From: Lampris incognitus
Taxonomy: Eukaryota > Chordata > Actinopteri > Lampriformes > Lampridae
Reading direction: 5' to 3'
Length of the DNA stretch: 64,000 bases
Assembly (NCBI RefSeq): GCF_029633865.1
Contig: NC_079222.1
Span: 31,935,813 to 31,999,812, forward strand
Position 1 is the first letter of the stretch. Every line of letters starts with the position of its first letter. Below are positions 42,760 to 52,330 of the stretch, one piece after another. The notes below the pieces were generated by a model. It saw nothing but the letters and a program-made list of their open reading frames with translations, did no database searches and was not told the origin of the DNA. Both the position numbers and the translations under genes were made by a program.

Positions 42760-44375
42760 CAGTTGTGTTCAAAATAATAACACTGTGTGTAAAAAAGTGA
42801 GTAAAGCTCAAAATCCTTATAATAGCTTCTATTTCCATACACGCAAATGCATTGGGAACACTGCACATTCTATTCCAAATCAAAACATGAACAAAACATT
42901 TATCAAATTTGTTATTCCTTTACAGAAAATTAAGAAAAAGGAATATTAGGTTGTTCAAAAAAAAAAATAGCAGTGTCTGCATTTTTCTTTATACACTCAA
43001 AACATTTACTGTATAAACTGAAAACTGCTTGAAGATTTAGCTTTCCTGTGAATCACTGAACTAATATTTAGTTGTATAACCACTGCTTTTGAGAACTGCT
43101 TCACATCTGTGTTGCATGGAGTCGACCAACTTCTGGCACCTGTGAACAGGTATTCCAGCCCAGGACGATTGGACTACATTCCACAATTCTTCTGCATTTC
43201 TTGGTTTTGCCTCAGAAACATTATTTTTGATGTCACCCCACAAGTTTTCTATTGGATTAAGGTCCGGGGATTGTGCTGGCCACTCCATAATGTTAATCTT
43301 GTTGGTCTGGAACCAAGATGCTGCTCGCTTACTGGTGTGTTTGGGGTCATTGTCTTGTCCTCTTCGGCATAAGGCAGCATGACTTCTTCAAGTATTTTGA
43401 TGTATTTAAACTGATCCATGATCCCTGTTATGCGATAAATAGGCCCGACACCATAGTATGAGAAACATCCCCATATCACGATGCTTAAGCCACCATGCTT
43501 CACTGTCTTCACAGTGTACTGTGGCTTGAATTCAGTGTTTGGGGGTTGTCTGACAAACTGTCTGCGGCCTCTAGACCCACAAAGAACAATCTTGCTTTCA
43601 TCAGTCCACAAAATGTTGCACCATTTCTCTTTAGGCCAGTCAATGTGTTCTTTGGCAAATTGTAACCTCTTCAGCACATGTTGTTTTTTCAACAATGGGA
43701 CTTTACGGGGGCTTCTTGCCGAAAGCTTGGCTTCACATAGGCGTCTTCTAATTGTTACAGTACTCACAGGTAACTTTAGACTGTCTTTGATCTCCCTGGA
43801 GCTGATCATTGGCTGAGTCTTTGCCATTTTGGCTATTCTTCGATCCATTCGAATGGTAGTTTTCCGTTTTCTTCCACATCTTTCAGGTTTTGGTTGCCAT
43901 TTTAAAGCATATAAGATCATTTTAGCTGAGCAGCCTATCATTTTCTGCACTTCTTTATATGTTTTCCCCTCTCCAATCAACTTTTTAATCAAAGTACGCT
44001 GTTCTTCTGAACAGTGTCTGGAACAACCCATTTTACTTAGATTTTCAGAGAGAAATGCACTAGAACCAGCATGTACAACATTTGCTGCCTTTGCCCTCAA
44101 ATAAGGGCCACCCATTTGACATCTGTTTTTTCACAGCTGAATGAGCTCCCTGATTGAACTCCACACTGCTATTATTTTGAACACGCCCCTTTCAATTAAT
44201 GATTCAATTACACTGAATCAGCAGCATGCATGTCATGACTGTTGGGTTTGTTGGTTTTCTATTACTCTACTACACCTACTAGTAAGTTATTTGCCATGTA
44301 GAAATATAATTTCTACCAAAAACAGTGATTGATCTGCTTAGTGATGCTGGACTGCTATTATTGTGAACACAGCTG
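42760..44375 (-). mobile_element. Tc1-like DNA transposon with IR/DR-type ends, nearly intact
   Basis: The ends are CAGTTGTGTTCAAAATAATA (42,760) and, inverted, CAGCTGTGTTCACAATAATA (44,375 inward), flanked by TA (42,758-42,759 and 44,376-44,377). An inner repeat of the same motif lies about 190-200 bp in from each end: TTCAAAAAAAAAAATAGCAG near 42,955 and, inverted, GTGTTCAAAATAATAGCAGT near 44,165-44,186. Two binding-site-like repeats per end is the IR/DR layout known from Sleeping Beauty-type elements. It encodes one transposase on the minus strand. Confidence 0.93.
43061..44031 (-). pseudogene. Tc1-like transposase with one frameshift
   Basis: The start ATG is at 44,031 ([20 protein letters not shown]); an in-frame upstream ATG at 44,115 is less likely because family members begin near the HTH. 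Order: paired-like HTH with [22 protein letters not shown] linker, second HTH ([20 protein letters not shown]), [16 protein letters not shown], then ILWTDESKI (first catalytic Asp), [20 protein letters not shown] (Gly-rich box), and [13 protein letters not shown] with the catalytic Glu. The second Asp (DPKH region) lies at a frameshift near 43,345-43,355, after which the frame changes and continues to TTKY and a stop at 43,061. About 323 codons against a usual 340. Only this one lesion was seen, so the copy is young or the family was recently active. Confidence 0.93.
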
Positions 44376-44389
44376 TAAATGCCTGTAAA

Positions 44390-45435
44390 TTTGGAATACA
44401 ATGTTGGAAAATAGGTCAAACATACCCTACTAATGGACAGATCTCGGCAGTGTTTCCCTTCAGTAGATCGAGCTGACAGGGTTGCCCTTTGTCCCAGGAC
44501 TCTGTCTTGACTTTTGAGCCCCTCTCTATAGCAATTAGACGGGATCCTGATATAAAGGGTTTCAAAGTAGAGCAAACAAATCATGAAATTTATCTCCTGG
44601 CAGATGATGTAATTTTATAGATAACAGATCCTGGTAACTCCCTCACCAAATTACAGACTCTATTAAACGCTAATGGTGTTATTTCAGGATATAAAGTGAA
44701 CTAGGGAAAAAGTGAAATTATTCCACTAATGAATTTTGATTACACTGTGTATCAGCAAACATGTCCATTCAGTTGGCTTCCGAATGGTATAAATTGGTAT
44801 CTTGGAATAACTGTAGATAATGACCTTAAACATTTGTAAAAACTCAATTACCTCCCATTGCTCATTAGAATTGATGATCTACATTGGTGGATGAGTTTGC
44901 CTCTTCCTGTAATTGGGAGAGTTAACTGTGTAAAAATGAATTTATTACTGAGGTTACAGTATCTTTTCCAGTCTTTGTCCCTTCCACTACCTAAAACTTT
45001 CTTCAAAACCCTCAACAAGCATGTTCGACAAATTATATGTAATTGTAAAGTGCTCAGGGTATCTATAGAAAAATTAAAATGGGATTATAGATTAGGGGGC
45101 CTTTGATTACGCAGTTTTAAAAAATATTATTTGGCAGCTCTAAAGCGATTCATTTCATCCTTTTTTGAGGGTGACAGTGTCCCCTCCTGGATACAAATTG
45201 GATTGCACTCCTTGAAAGAAAATGTATCCAGTGATTTTTATTTATAAGTGGAACTCCAAAATTATATCCAACAGGACAGACAATCCCATTTTAAAGCATT
45301 TTATTAAAATGTGGTGTGAGGCTCATGGAAGACTTGGACTGAAAATGGGACTGTTACCACAAACGCCTCTGAGATAAAATGAACTCATACTCTAAACAAC
45401 AAGATTCTGAAGACTTGGCTTCATAAAGATTTCAA
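44390..45435 (+). pseudogene. L1/Tx1-type ORF2 fragment: RT core to C-terminal region
   Basis: Plus-strand frames: TNGQISAVFPFSRSS, QGCPLSQDSVLTFEPLSIAI (RT motif B), VEQTNHEIYLLADDVIL at about 44,564-44,614 (catalytic motif, L-A-D-D in place of Y-A-D-D), LNYLPLLIRIDDLHWWMSLP then LPVIGRVNCVKMNLLLRLQY (the RT thumb, open 44,858-45,106), and EKLKWDYRLGGL. Several stops. It starts 15 bp right of the Tc1-like element and ends near 45,435, where the sequence changes to ATTTATTGTCATTTTCGTTG. No 3' tail is visible. Confidence 0.85.
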
Positions 45436-45502
45436 GGTTTAATTTATTGTCATTTTCGTTGTGTACCTGTGCACATGCCATTTCTCCCAGTCCACAACAA
45501 GA

Positions 45503-45951
45503 GTTGAAGGGGAGGTTTGGTTGTGAGACCAGCTATGTTATATGGTTTGGAGACAGTGGCACTGTTGAAAAGACAGGAGGTGGAGCTGGAAGTGGCAGAG
45601 TTGAAGATGCTAAGATTTTCAGTGGGAGTGATGAAGAATGATAGGATTAGGAATGATTATATTCGAGGGACTGCTCAAGTTGGATGGTTTGGAGACAAAG
45701 CAAGAGAGGCAAGATTGAGCTGGCTTGGACATGTGTGGAGGAGAGATGCTGGGTATATTGGGAGAAGGATGCTGAATATGGAGCTGCCAGGGAAGAGGAA
45801 AAGAGGAAGGCCAAAGAGGAGGTTTATGGATGTGGTGAGGGAAGACATGCAGGTGGCTGGTGTGGAAGATGCAGAAGACAAGAAGAAATGGAAATGGATG
45901 ATCTGCTGTGGCGACCCCTAACGGGAGCAGCCAGAGGTAGTAGTAGTAGGT
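45503..45951 (+). mobile_element. RTE-type LINE 3' end, frame largely open
   Basis: The plus-strand frame from 45,517 reads VVRPAMLYGLETVALLKRQE, LEVAELKMLRFSVGVMKNDR, REARLSWLGHVWRRDAGYIG, then LPGKRKRGRPKRRFMDVVRE, DMQVAGVEDAEDKKKWKWMI and a stop after CCGDP. This is the C-terminal end of RTE-type ORF2, with the characteristic GHV and RGRPKRRW.D words. The 3' end CGACCCCTAACGGGAGCAGC is followed by (TAG)n, the short microsatellite tail typical of RTE. 134 codons open, from a protein usually near 1,000 residues: strongly 5'-truncated. Confidence 0.85.
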
Positions 45952-47660
45952 GATAAAGGACTTCCTTGCAAACAACCTCTAGGAAGAACATCACTAAATC
46001 AAAACTTCTGCAGTGAGCCCAGTACAAAGCAATCTAACCCATTTACAAAATGTATCCCCAAAGCTAAAGCAGCTAAGCACCTCAAACAGATAAAGCCATT
46101 CAACACGGTCAAAGGCTTTCTCTGCATCAAGTGAAAGTAAGACCGTGTCTGTCACCCCTCTCTGGCTGTGTAAAACAATGAGCACTCGTCTGACATTGTG
46201 AAAACCCTGTCTACCTTGAATAAATCCATTTTGGTCCCCTCCCACCACCCGAGGATGCAGGCCCTCCAATCTTCTTGCAAGAACTTTGCAATGTATTTTT
46301 GTATCTGAATTTAAGAGGCTAATTGGGCACATACTTTCACATTTTGTGTTTGGTTTTCCTGGTTTTGGAAGTAATATGACTAGGGCACCCCTCACTGAGT
46401 TGGGGAGAAGACCATTGCGGAAGGACTCCTGAAACATCTCTAAAAGGGGTGACATTTTTATTATAAATGACTATAGGGATGCCGTCTGGACTCGCTGCTT
46501 TTTCTGCCTGCATACAGCCGATTGCTTCTGCAATATCGAGTTGTGTTAATTCTCCATCTAATGCTGCACTTTCTTCTTCAGAAGTTCTAGTAATATTGAG
46601 AGGTTGTTTAGGAATTGTATCTGCATATCTGGGCGGGAAGAGCACTTGGAACTATACAATTTCCCATAGAAGACCCTGAAGGCCTCATTAATCTGTGTTG
46701 GGTCCACTATAGTTCTACCTTGTGAAGTTTCAATACAGTTAAAAGACCTTTCTATTTGTTGTTGTTTAATGTGCCGTGCTAAACGTTTCCCTGGCTTTTC
46801 TTCCTGGTCATGGTAGGACTATTTGAGTCTCATTAAATTGACAGCTGCTTTGTTAGCTGACAGTTCATTATACTGTGATCTGAGTAGGAGTAGTTATGCA
46901 TGTGCATCTATAGAGATAGGCCTGTTTTGGTAGATAACTATTTCTAGTTTTTATTTTCTCATCTAATGTCTTCATTTCAAGTTGGGCACCTTTTTTTTTT
47001 ACCTGGTAAAACAAGTTATCTGACCTCTAATAAATGCATTAAATGCCTTCCATCTCATACTGGCAGATGTTTTGAAAGTATTGCATTAAAAATACAAGTC
47101 AATTTGTTCATCTAAAAAAAAATCTTTGAATGTGGGGTCCACAAGCCAACCTGGTTGAAAGCGCCATTTTGGGGGATGACTCACAAGTTTAGTGTCTTTA
47201 TAGCTGCATGGACGGATAGAACCAAATCGCTATAGTGACATTCATCAATTTTGGAAACAGTGATGAGACTAAAAGTAGTAAGTTTTATAAGTGCTAGAAT
47301 AACAGGAATATTCTGCTGCATTTGATTTACCATGTCTCCAAATATCCAACAAATTCAATTCTTTCATAAAATGGTGTATTGTCTTCCTCGTTCTGGTTGT
47401 ATCATCTAAACCAGATGATTTGTCTCTCAATAGGTCTAACATGTAGTTAGTTACCAGGTATTCTGTGTTACCCATTTATCAGATTTATATTTTCATAATT
47501 TAAGTTGTCCTGGACCATGATATATCTACCAGCAGGGTCCTTAATGATATTTTGGATCTGTAGTGGGACAGATTTATGAATTGGTATGATAACCCCTCTA
47601 GCATGAGTGGTATAGGGAGTAGTCGACACCTGGCCCTGCCATCTTCTTCTTGTTTTGGAG
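45952..47660 (-). pseudogene. L1/Tx1-type ORF2, endonuclease C-half and RT start
   Basis: Minus strand, right to left: GVIIPIHKSVPLQIQNIIKD then GRYIMVQDNLNYENINLING (endonuclease core, 47,468-47,610), MLDLLRDKSSGLDDTTRTRK and NLLDIWRHGKSNAAEYSCYS (endonuclease end, 47,269-47,470), a decayed linker (46,680-47,260), ELTQLDIAEAIGCMQAEKAA (46,500-46,560), then RGALVILLPKPGKPNTKCES, GGDQNGFIQGRQGFHNVRRV, VLLSLDAEKAFDRVEWLYLF (RT motif A) and RGCLQGSPLSP at about 45,950-45,985. The RTE 3' tail cuts it there. The open frame 45,994-46,455 (153 codons) is the longest piece. It belongs with 51,776-51,910 across the gypsy insertion. Confidence 0.87.
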
Positions 47661-47664
47661 ATAT

Positions 47665-47894
47665 TGTGGAGGGTGAAAGAAAGGAGACGAGCACCACGTC
47701 TCCTTTTGACCACACAACCGCTGTGGGGTTGTTTATTCCCAAAACAAACTTCAAGTAAACGGACTTATCCTCTCAAACCACGCCCTCAAGTCTACCCACA
47801 ATCCTCCACCTCTGCTAACCCCTGAACCCACTGTCTTAAAGGGACTGTCTCTTCCACATGTTGAATCTTTAATGTCAAAGTAGGTCACTATACA
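47665..47894 (-). repeat. 3' LTR of the gypsy element
   Basis: TGTGGAGGGTGAAAGAAAGG ... GTCACTATACA, 230 bp. Longer than the other LTR: it has extra segments near 47,690 and 47,810-47,870 (for example CCCACTGTCTTAAAGGGACT). On the minus strand a purine-rich GGGGGTGG tract directly precedes it (plus 47,897-47,905). Confidence 0.92.
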
Positions 47895-48034
47895 TGCCAC
47901 CCCCAGAATTCACCATGACGAAAGAGGAAAAAAAAAATAACTTGGTGGAGGACAAATAATGCGGCCAAAACAACTCCTCTTGAAGGGTGTAGGGGCAGGA
48001 GGGGGTGTCCACGCTGAGGAGGCTGGGCCAATTA

Positions 48035-48905
48035 AACCGGCCTGTCCAAGTCCAGGTGAGCTGACGCCAGCTTGAGGCGGTCCACCGAAACCCACTCCAG
48101 CTTACCGCCCACGTCCACCACAAAATCCTTAGTCCCCGCCGCCAGGATGCGGAAGGGGCCATCGCAGGGGGGTACAGTGGGCGTCATGCTGGATGAAGAC
48201 GTACCCGGCTGACTGCAAGTCACTGGGGACGTAAGACTGGGGCAAAATTGGGGCTGGAGTGAAAACGCCGGCACCGTCCTGGAACACAGCCCGTTGGCGG
48301 GCAGCAGACCTGGGTGCAGCGCCATCCGGCAGAAATAACCCCTGGGACCCACAGTGGCTGGTCGTAAATCAGCTCAGCCGATGAGGATTGGAGGTCTTCC
48401 TTAGGGGCGGTCCACAGGCCAAGCATGACCCATGTGGAGCCATTCGACCCAGCTGCTGTCTGTGAGGCTGGCCCGAAGAGCGGCCTTCATCAAATGAGGA
48501 AACCGCTCACATAAACTGTTGCCCTGCGGGTTGTATGTCGTGGTGCGGTAGAGCTTCACCCCTAGGCTTTCTGCAGTCCAGAACTTGGATGTGGCATGCC
48601 AAACCTGGCCACCCAGGACCCGATGAACGCCCGAGCCACCTCAGCAGACGTGGTGGATGACAACGGAATAGCCTCCAGCCACCTAGTTGTCCTGTCCACC
48701 ATAGTGAGGAGGTGAGTGAAACCACATTAAAATGCCTCCCACTCGCCAGGGGTACCTTTGTGTGGCAGTGAACCTTGGAGCGCTGACATGCCACGCAGGT
48801 GCCTGCCCAGTCCTTGACGTCCTTCCTGAGGCTATACCACACTAACTTGGCCCCCACCAACTTCATTGACGCCTTCATGGCTGGGTGTGAAAGACCATAG
48901 ATGGT
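48035..48905 (-). pseudogene. Gypsy integrase remnant
   Basis: Minus strand: YGLSHPAMKASMKLVGAKLV then SLRKDVKDWAGTCVACQRSK (the HHCC zinc-binding N-terminus, CVAC intact) and VHCHTKVPL. The catalytic core (48,510-48,760) is scrambled by frameshifts; DXXE residues are not readable with confidence. Then LWTAPKEDLQSSSAELIYDQ (48,345-48,425) and, in a third frame, GPFRILAAGTKDFVVDVGGK then EWVSVDRLKLASAHLDL (48,050-48,160), the C-terminal basic domain. The TAPKED.QSS.AE word is common in this gypsy group. At least three frames are needed to read it. Confidence 0.88.
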
Positions 48906-49069
48906 GTTGAAAACCCGCTGCGGCTAGCCAGTGGGCACCATGGGCCGGGGCTGACCCATGGGGATGTTGCAGAGAAACGTGGCCCCGGCGTTGTCGAACA
49001 CACCATCCTTCAACTGCAGTGGGATGCACTTCCGTGTCAGCAGCCTGGTCTACAGCCACGGCAGTGTAG

Positions 49070-49480
49070 TCAGGTCCCAAGTGGACAGCCCCCACCACGG
49101 CCCAGGAGAGGCAGTCGGCGACGAAGTTGTTCTTGCCGGCAACGTGCTGGATATCTGGTGAATTCAGAGATGTAAGATAGTTGATTCTGCTGGTGCCCAG
49201 ACCACGGCTCGGTGGCTTTGACCATGGCGAATGTCAGCTGCTTGTGGTCCACAAACACAGAACCAGTGGCCTTCTAGCAGGAGCCAGAAGTGGCGGATGG
49301 CCAGAAACAGGCAAATAATGTCCCAGGCGAAGGTGCTGTACTTGCTCTCACTGCTGCGCAATTGGTGGCTGAAAAAAGCCAGCGGCTGCTAGGCTCCGCC
49401 CACCTGCTGCTCATACACTGCCCCCACGGCATAATCTGAGGCATCTGTAGTGAGTGCTACTGGGGCAGTTGGTGATGGGT
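49070..49480 (-). pseudogene. Gypsy RNase H remnant
   Basis: RNase H removes the RNA strand during reverse transcription. TTDASDYAVGAVYEQQ (first catalytic Asp in TDAS) ends the RT frame, with a stop at about 49,391. It continues in another frame: SSESKYSTFAWDIICLFLAI then RHFWLLLEGH (49,190-49,361; S.E..YST...E is the second catalytic region, and the Glu is Asp here), then FVDHKQLTFAMVKATEPWS (D/H KPL motif variant, 49,200-49,258). It joins directly to RT on the right. Confidence 0.87.
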
Positions 49481-49569
49481 GCACCAACAAGGCAGCATCA
49501 GCCAGCGCATCCTTAGCGTCCTCAAACACCTGGTTTCTCTCTTCCGACCCGACCACTGGGCCATCGGGT

Positions 49570-50470
49570 TCCTTAACCTTTAGAGCTTTATACAAGGGGT
49601 GCATGAGATGAGCCACCCAGAGAATGAACTGGTTGTAGAAGTTCACCATGCACAGGAACTCCTGCAAGGACTTCACCGTGTTCGGGCGTGGGAATCTGGT
49701 GACAGCATCCACCTTGTCGGAGAGGGGGGTTACTCCGTCCTTTGTAACCCGGTGCCTGAGGAAGTCGATGGCTGGCAGGCCCAACTGGCACTTTGCCGAG
49801 TTGATGATGAGCCCGTGCTGGGTGAGCCGCTTGAACAGCTGCCGGAAGTGGACCAGATGCCCCACCGCGGACGTACTGGCCACGAGAATGTTGTCCAGGT
49901 AAACAAACAGGAATGGCACATCCCGCAGCACAGAGTCCATGAGCCACTGAAAGGTCTGCGCGGCCCTCTTGAGACCAAACGGCATCCTCAGGAACTTGAA
50001 CAGGCCCAACAACATGATTACTACCGTCATTGGCACATCCTGCGGGCGGACCGGCACCTGGTGGTATTCGCACACGAGGTGCACCTTGGAGAAAATGACC
50101 GCCCCTGTCAAGTGCACGGAAAAATTCCTGGATGTGCTGGACGGGGTAGCAGTCTGGCGTTGTTGAGACGGTGGTAATCGCCACATGGACACCAGCCGCA
50201 ATTAGCCTTCGTGACCATATATGCTGGGGGGGGAACACGGACTGTCGGAGTGACAAACAATGCCGAGGCGCTCTCTGTTGGCAAACTCCTCCCTAGCAAT
50301 GGTGAGCTTGGCTGGGTCGGGGTGCTGTGCACGAGCATAGACTGGGGGGCCAGTGGCATTGATGCAGTGTTCCACTCCATGCTTGTTGACTGCTCATGAG
50401 AAGATGGACATTGTGAGGTCCGGAAACTGAGTGAACAGACGCTGAATCTCATCCCCTGTGGCAAGCATAT
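49570..50470 (-). pseudogene. Gypsy reverse transcriptase with both catalytic Asp positions changed
   Basis: The frame open from 50,201 to 49,389 (270 codons) reads FSKVHLVCEYHQVPVRPQDV (motif A; usual FSK(I/V)DL, here His replaces the Asp), LGLFKFLRMPFGLKRAAQTF (motif B, intact) and FVYLDNILVAS (usual YLDDIL; Asn replaces the second Asp, codon AAC at 49,890-49,892). It continues with QLFKRLTQHGLIINSAKCQL and RFPRPNTVKSLQEFLCMVNF, the thumb and connection region. The N-terminal fingers are in other frames (50,210-50,464: YMVTKANCGWCPCGDYHRLN). The substitutions alone would abolish polymerase activity. Confidence 0.93.
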
Positions 50471-50678
50471 TGGACAAACTAATGGGACCCGCCTCCCTCA
50501 GCGTACATGGGTAGGAGCAGAAAGAGACTGCATCAATCAAGCGGCGGTTTTTAACGCCCACCAACAGTCCATAAGCGTGCAGGAAATCTGCGTCAAGGAG
50601 GGGAATGGACACCTTCACCATCACAAAGTTGCAAGTTGCAGCCAAACCACCGAACTCCAAAAACCATCTCCACATACC

Positions 50679-50870
50679 TTATGCTATAGGTGCAGATGGG
50701 GGTGCCATTGGCAGCATCCATGGGGGGGGGGGGGCGAATCTGCTGGCCATCGCGTCCACTGTTGTTGCAAGCAGGATGCTGTGCTGTGCGCCTGAATCAA
50801 CTAGAAACCGCCGACCGGAGATGGTGTCTTGAATAAACGGCAGCCTGCCTTCCTGGCCAACGCTTGGGGC
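50679..50870 (-). pseudogene. Gypsy aspartic protease remnant
   Basis: Minus strand frame: RLPFIQDTISGRRFLVDSGA then QHSILLATTVDAMASRF. FLVDSGA is the D-S/T-G active-site motif. The flap and ILG motif appear in a following frame as VSIPLLDADFLHAYGLLV near 50,575-50,620. A G-tract at plus 50,722-50,735 has broken the frame. The open stretch begins around 50,930, right after the gag Cys/His cluster. Confidence 0.87.
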
Positions 50871-50884
50871 TACTACTGAGCGCC

Positions 50885-51599
50885 GGCCCCAGCTTTTCCC
50901 GCCCCGCTGAAAGTGCATGGTGCACAGCATTGCTTGGCTTTGGCTCCAAACCTAGCATGGTAGAAGCACAGCTCCTCTCAGTCCTGCTGCCGATGAGAAA
51001 CGTCTGCCGTGGCGACGCCCGCAGCCTCAACCGGCGGTGGTTGAAGAGCATGGACAGGCAGCAGAGTAGCCGCACACTGCTGTCAGCTGGCCAGAAAAAT
51101 CCTGTCAGCCTCCGCAGCCAGCTCCCGGAAGCTGTTGGTGGTGGACAACTTGGAGCTAGCCAAGGCAGCACAGACGTGCGAGGGGATCTGATGGAGGAAC
51201 GGCTGGATGAAAAGGAAGGCGGGGTCGCACGAACTCAGCAGAGCCAGCATTTTGTCCATTATCTCCGATGGCTTGCCGTCTCCCAAGCCTTGCAGCGAAA
51301 ACAACCAGTCTGCCCACTCCACCTCTGCTAGCTCAAAAGCCTGCAGCAAGTGTCTTAATTGTAGCGTACTTATCCACGGGTGGCGGGGCACGCAGCAGGC
51401 CCAATATCCGTGATGCCGTAGATGTTCTGAGTGCCGCCACGACGTAGTAGTACTTGGTCTCATCCACGGTGATGTTCCTAATCTCGAACTGGGCTTCGAT
51501 GTGAGCGAACCATACTGCTGCAGCCGTCTCCCAGAAGTCGGGCAGCTTGAGCGAGACGGCGTTAGCCACTGCTGCTGCACTGGTAGCTTTGTTCTCCAT
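50885..51599 (-). pseudogene. Gypsy gag with CHCC-type Cys/His cluster
   Basis: The start is ATG at 51,599, reading MENKATSAAAVANAVSLKLP, DFWETAAAVWFAHIEAQFEI and DETKYYYVVAALRTSTASRI, then a frameshift near 51,340. The second frame (51,083-51,340) has WADWLFSLQGLGDGKPSEIM and LFIQPFLHQIPSHVCAALAS, then FRELAAEADRIFLAS. Near 50,975-50,915 the minus strand gives CFYHARFGAKAKQCCAPC, a C-H-C-C arrangement instead of the usual CCHC. The short leader from the primer site (51,603) to ATG (51,599) means gag begins almost at once. It would form the virus-like core of the element. Confidence 0.88.
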
Positions 51600-51602
51600 G
51601 GC

Positions 51603-51619
51603 TCACGTCGGGGTCACCA
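51603..51619 (-). other. Gypsy primer-binding site, tRNA-Trp type
   Basis: Minus strand TGGTGACCCCGACGTGA, one base inside the 5' LTR (51,621). This sequence is complementary to the 3' end of tRNA-Trp and is the primer type reported for CsRn1-like elements and for some avian retroviruses. Confidence 0.88.
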
Positions 51620-51620
51620 A

Positions 51621-51775
51621 TGTGGAGGATGAAAGAAAGGAGACTTGACCACATAGCCGTGGGGTCGTTTATTCCCAAAACAAACTTAAAGTCAACAGAC
51701 TTATCTTCTCAAACCACACCCTCGAGTCTACCCACAATCCCCCCTCAATCTTCAACGTCAAAGTAAGTCACTACA
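51621..51775 (-). repeat. 5' LTR of the gypsy element
   Basis: 155 bp, TGTGGAGGATGAAAGAAAGG ... AAGTAAGTCACTACA. It is shorter than the partner LTR by two internal deletions, or the partner has gained sequence. Confidence 0.92.
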
Positions 51776-51910
51776 ATATCCCCAGCAGGTGGGTTTCTTG
51801 CAAGAAAACCACTTTTGATTGCAACACTTTTACCCTGCTCATGAATTGTTTCACCTTTGTAATTTTTCTCAAACCCCTACAGTTCCATGAGGTAAATTTT
51901 AATTACCTAA
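51776..51910 (-). pseudogene. L1/Tx1-type endonuclease N-terminus, split off by the gypsy element
   Basis: Minus strand, in shifting frames: LKFTSWN near 51,890-51,905, then GLRKITKVKQFM and VLQSKVVFLQETHL near 51,790-51,830. SWN and LQETH are the first two motifs of the APE-type endonuclease. The sequence continues on the far side of the gypsy element below 47,660. Confidence 0.83.
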
Positions 51911-51944
51911 AGGTCAACCCGAGAAGAAATCTACTTCAGCTAAG

Positions 51945-52330
51945 CCAACTAGTGTTTTCCAACGTCCCCATCTATACTGTAAAAAGAATCACTCACTGAA
52001 CGTTGGCAACAAGATCATAGATCAGCCTTGGAAAGAGAATTTGGTTCTTGAAATCAACTTGTCTTTGTTTTGGGTTTCTTACAGCAGGTCACTGGTACAA
52101 AGACTGCAAGAAAGAGGTATCATGCCCATATTCCCTTAAGCACCCTGCTATCCTGTATGTGGTGAAGGAAGATGCGACTTCAGAAAAGAGCAGTGCAGGT
52201 GACCGCTCACAAGGCACAGGTGAAGTTACACAAGTGCTCTCGTGTCTGCAGGGTGTGGAAGAGGTGAGCACACTGGAGCTGGGAGCAGCGAATGTATACT
52301 CCCCATAGTACCTGTGCAGATAAAACACAA
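51945..52330 (+). pseudogene. BEL/Pao gag end with Cys/His knuckles
   Basis: Plus-strand frames give LYCKKNHSLNV near 51,970-52,005, WKENLVLEINLSLFW near 52,030, then (frame from 52,048) CLCFGFLTAGHWYKDCKKEV and SCPYSLKHPAILYVVKED. The second is a CX2CX4HX4C-like knuckle (CFG.L.AGH..KDC) common to BEL/Pao gag. It abuts the L1 endonuclease remnant directly, so the gag N-terminus and 5' LTR are missing. Confidence 0.78.

Larger units (their letters stand above)
47665..51775 (-). mobile_element. Ty3/gypsy LTR retrotransposon, CsRn1-like, decayed
   Basis: LTRs at 47,665-47,894 and 51,621-51,775 begin TGTGGAGG and end in CACTA(TA)CA. They are flanked by ATAT (47,661-47,664 and 51,776-51,779). The minus strand carries, right to left, gag, protease, RT, RNase H and integrase, the Ty3/gypsy order. 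The primer site matches tRNA-Trp, and gag has a CHCC-type Cys/His cluster; both are features of the CsRn1 group as I recall it. It sits inside an L1 endonuclease region, whose VFLQETH motif continues at 51,780. All genes are damaged. The element is about 4.1 kb. Confidence 0.93.

Noticed and set aside
49599..50177. 192-codon plus-strand open stretch opposite gypsy RT
   Set aside because: It is the antisense shadow of the RT frame; the conserved protein motifs are on the minus strand.
47661..51779. Endogenous retrovirus instead of a gypsy retrotransposon, because the primer site is tRNA-Trp
   Set aside because: The RT, integrase and gag words are Ty3/gypsy type, there is no envelope region, and the same primer type is known in CsRn1-like elements.
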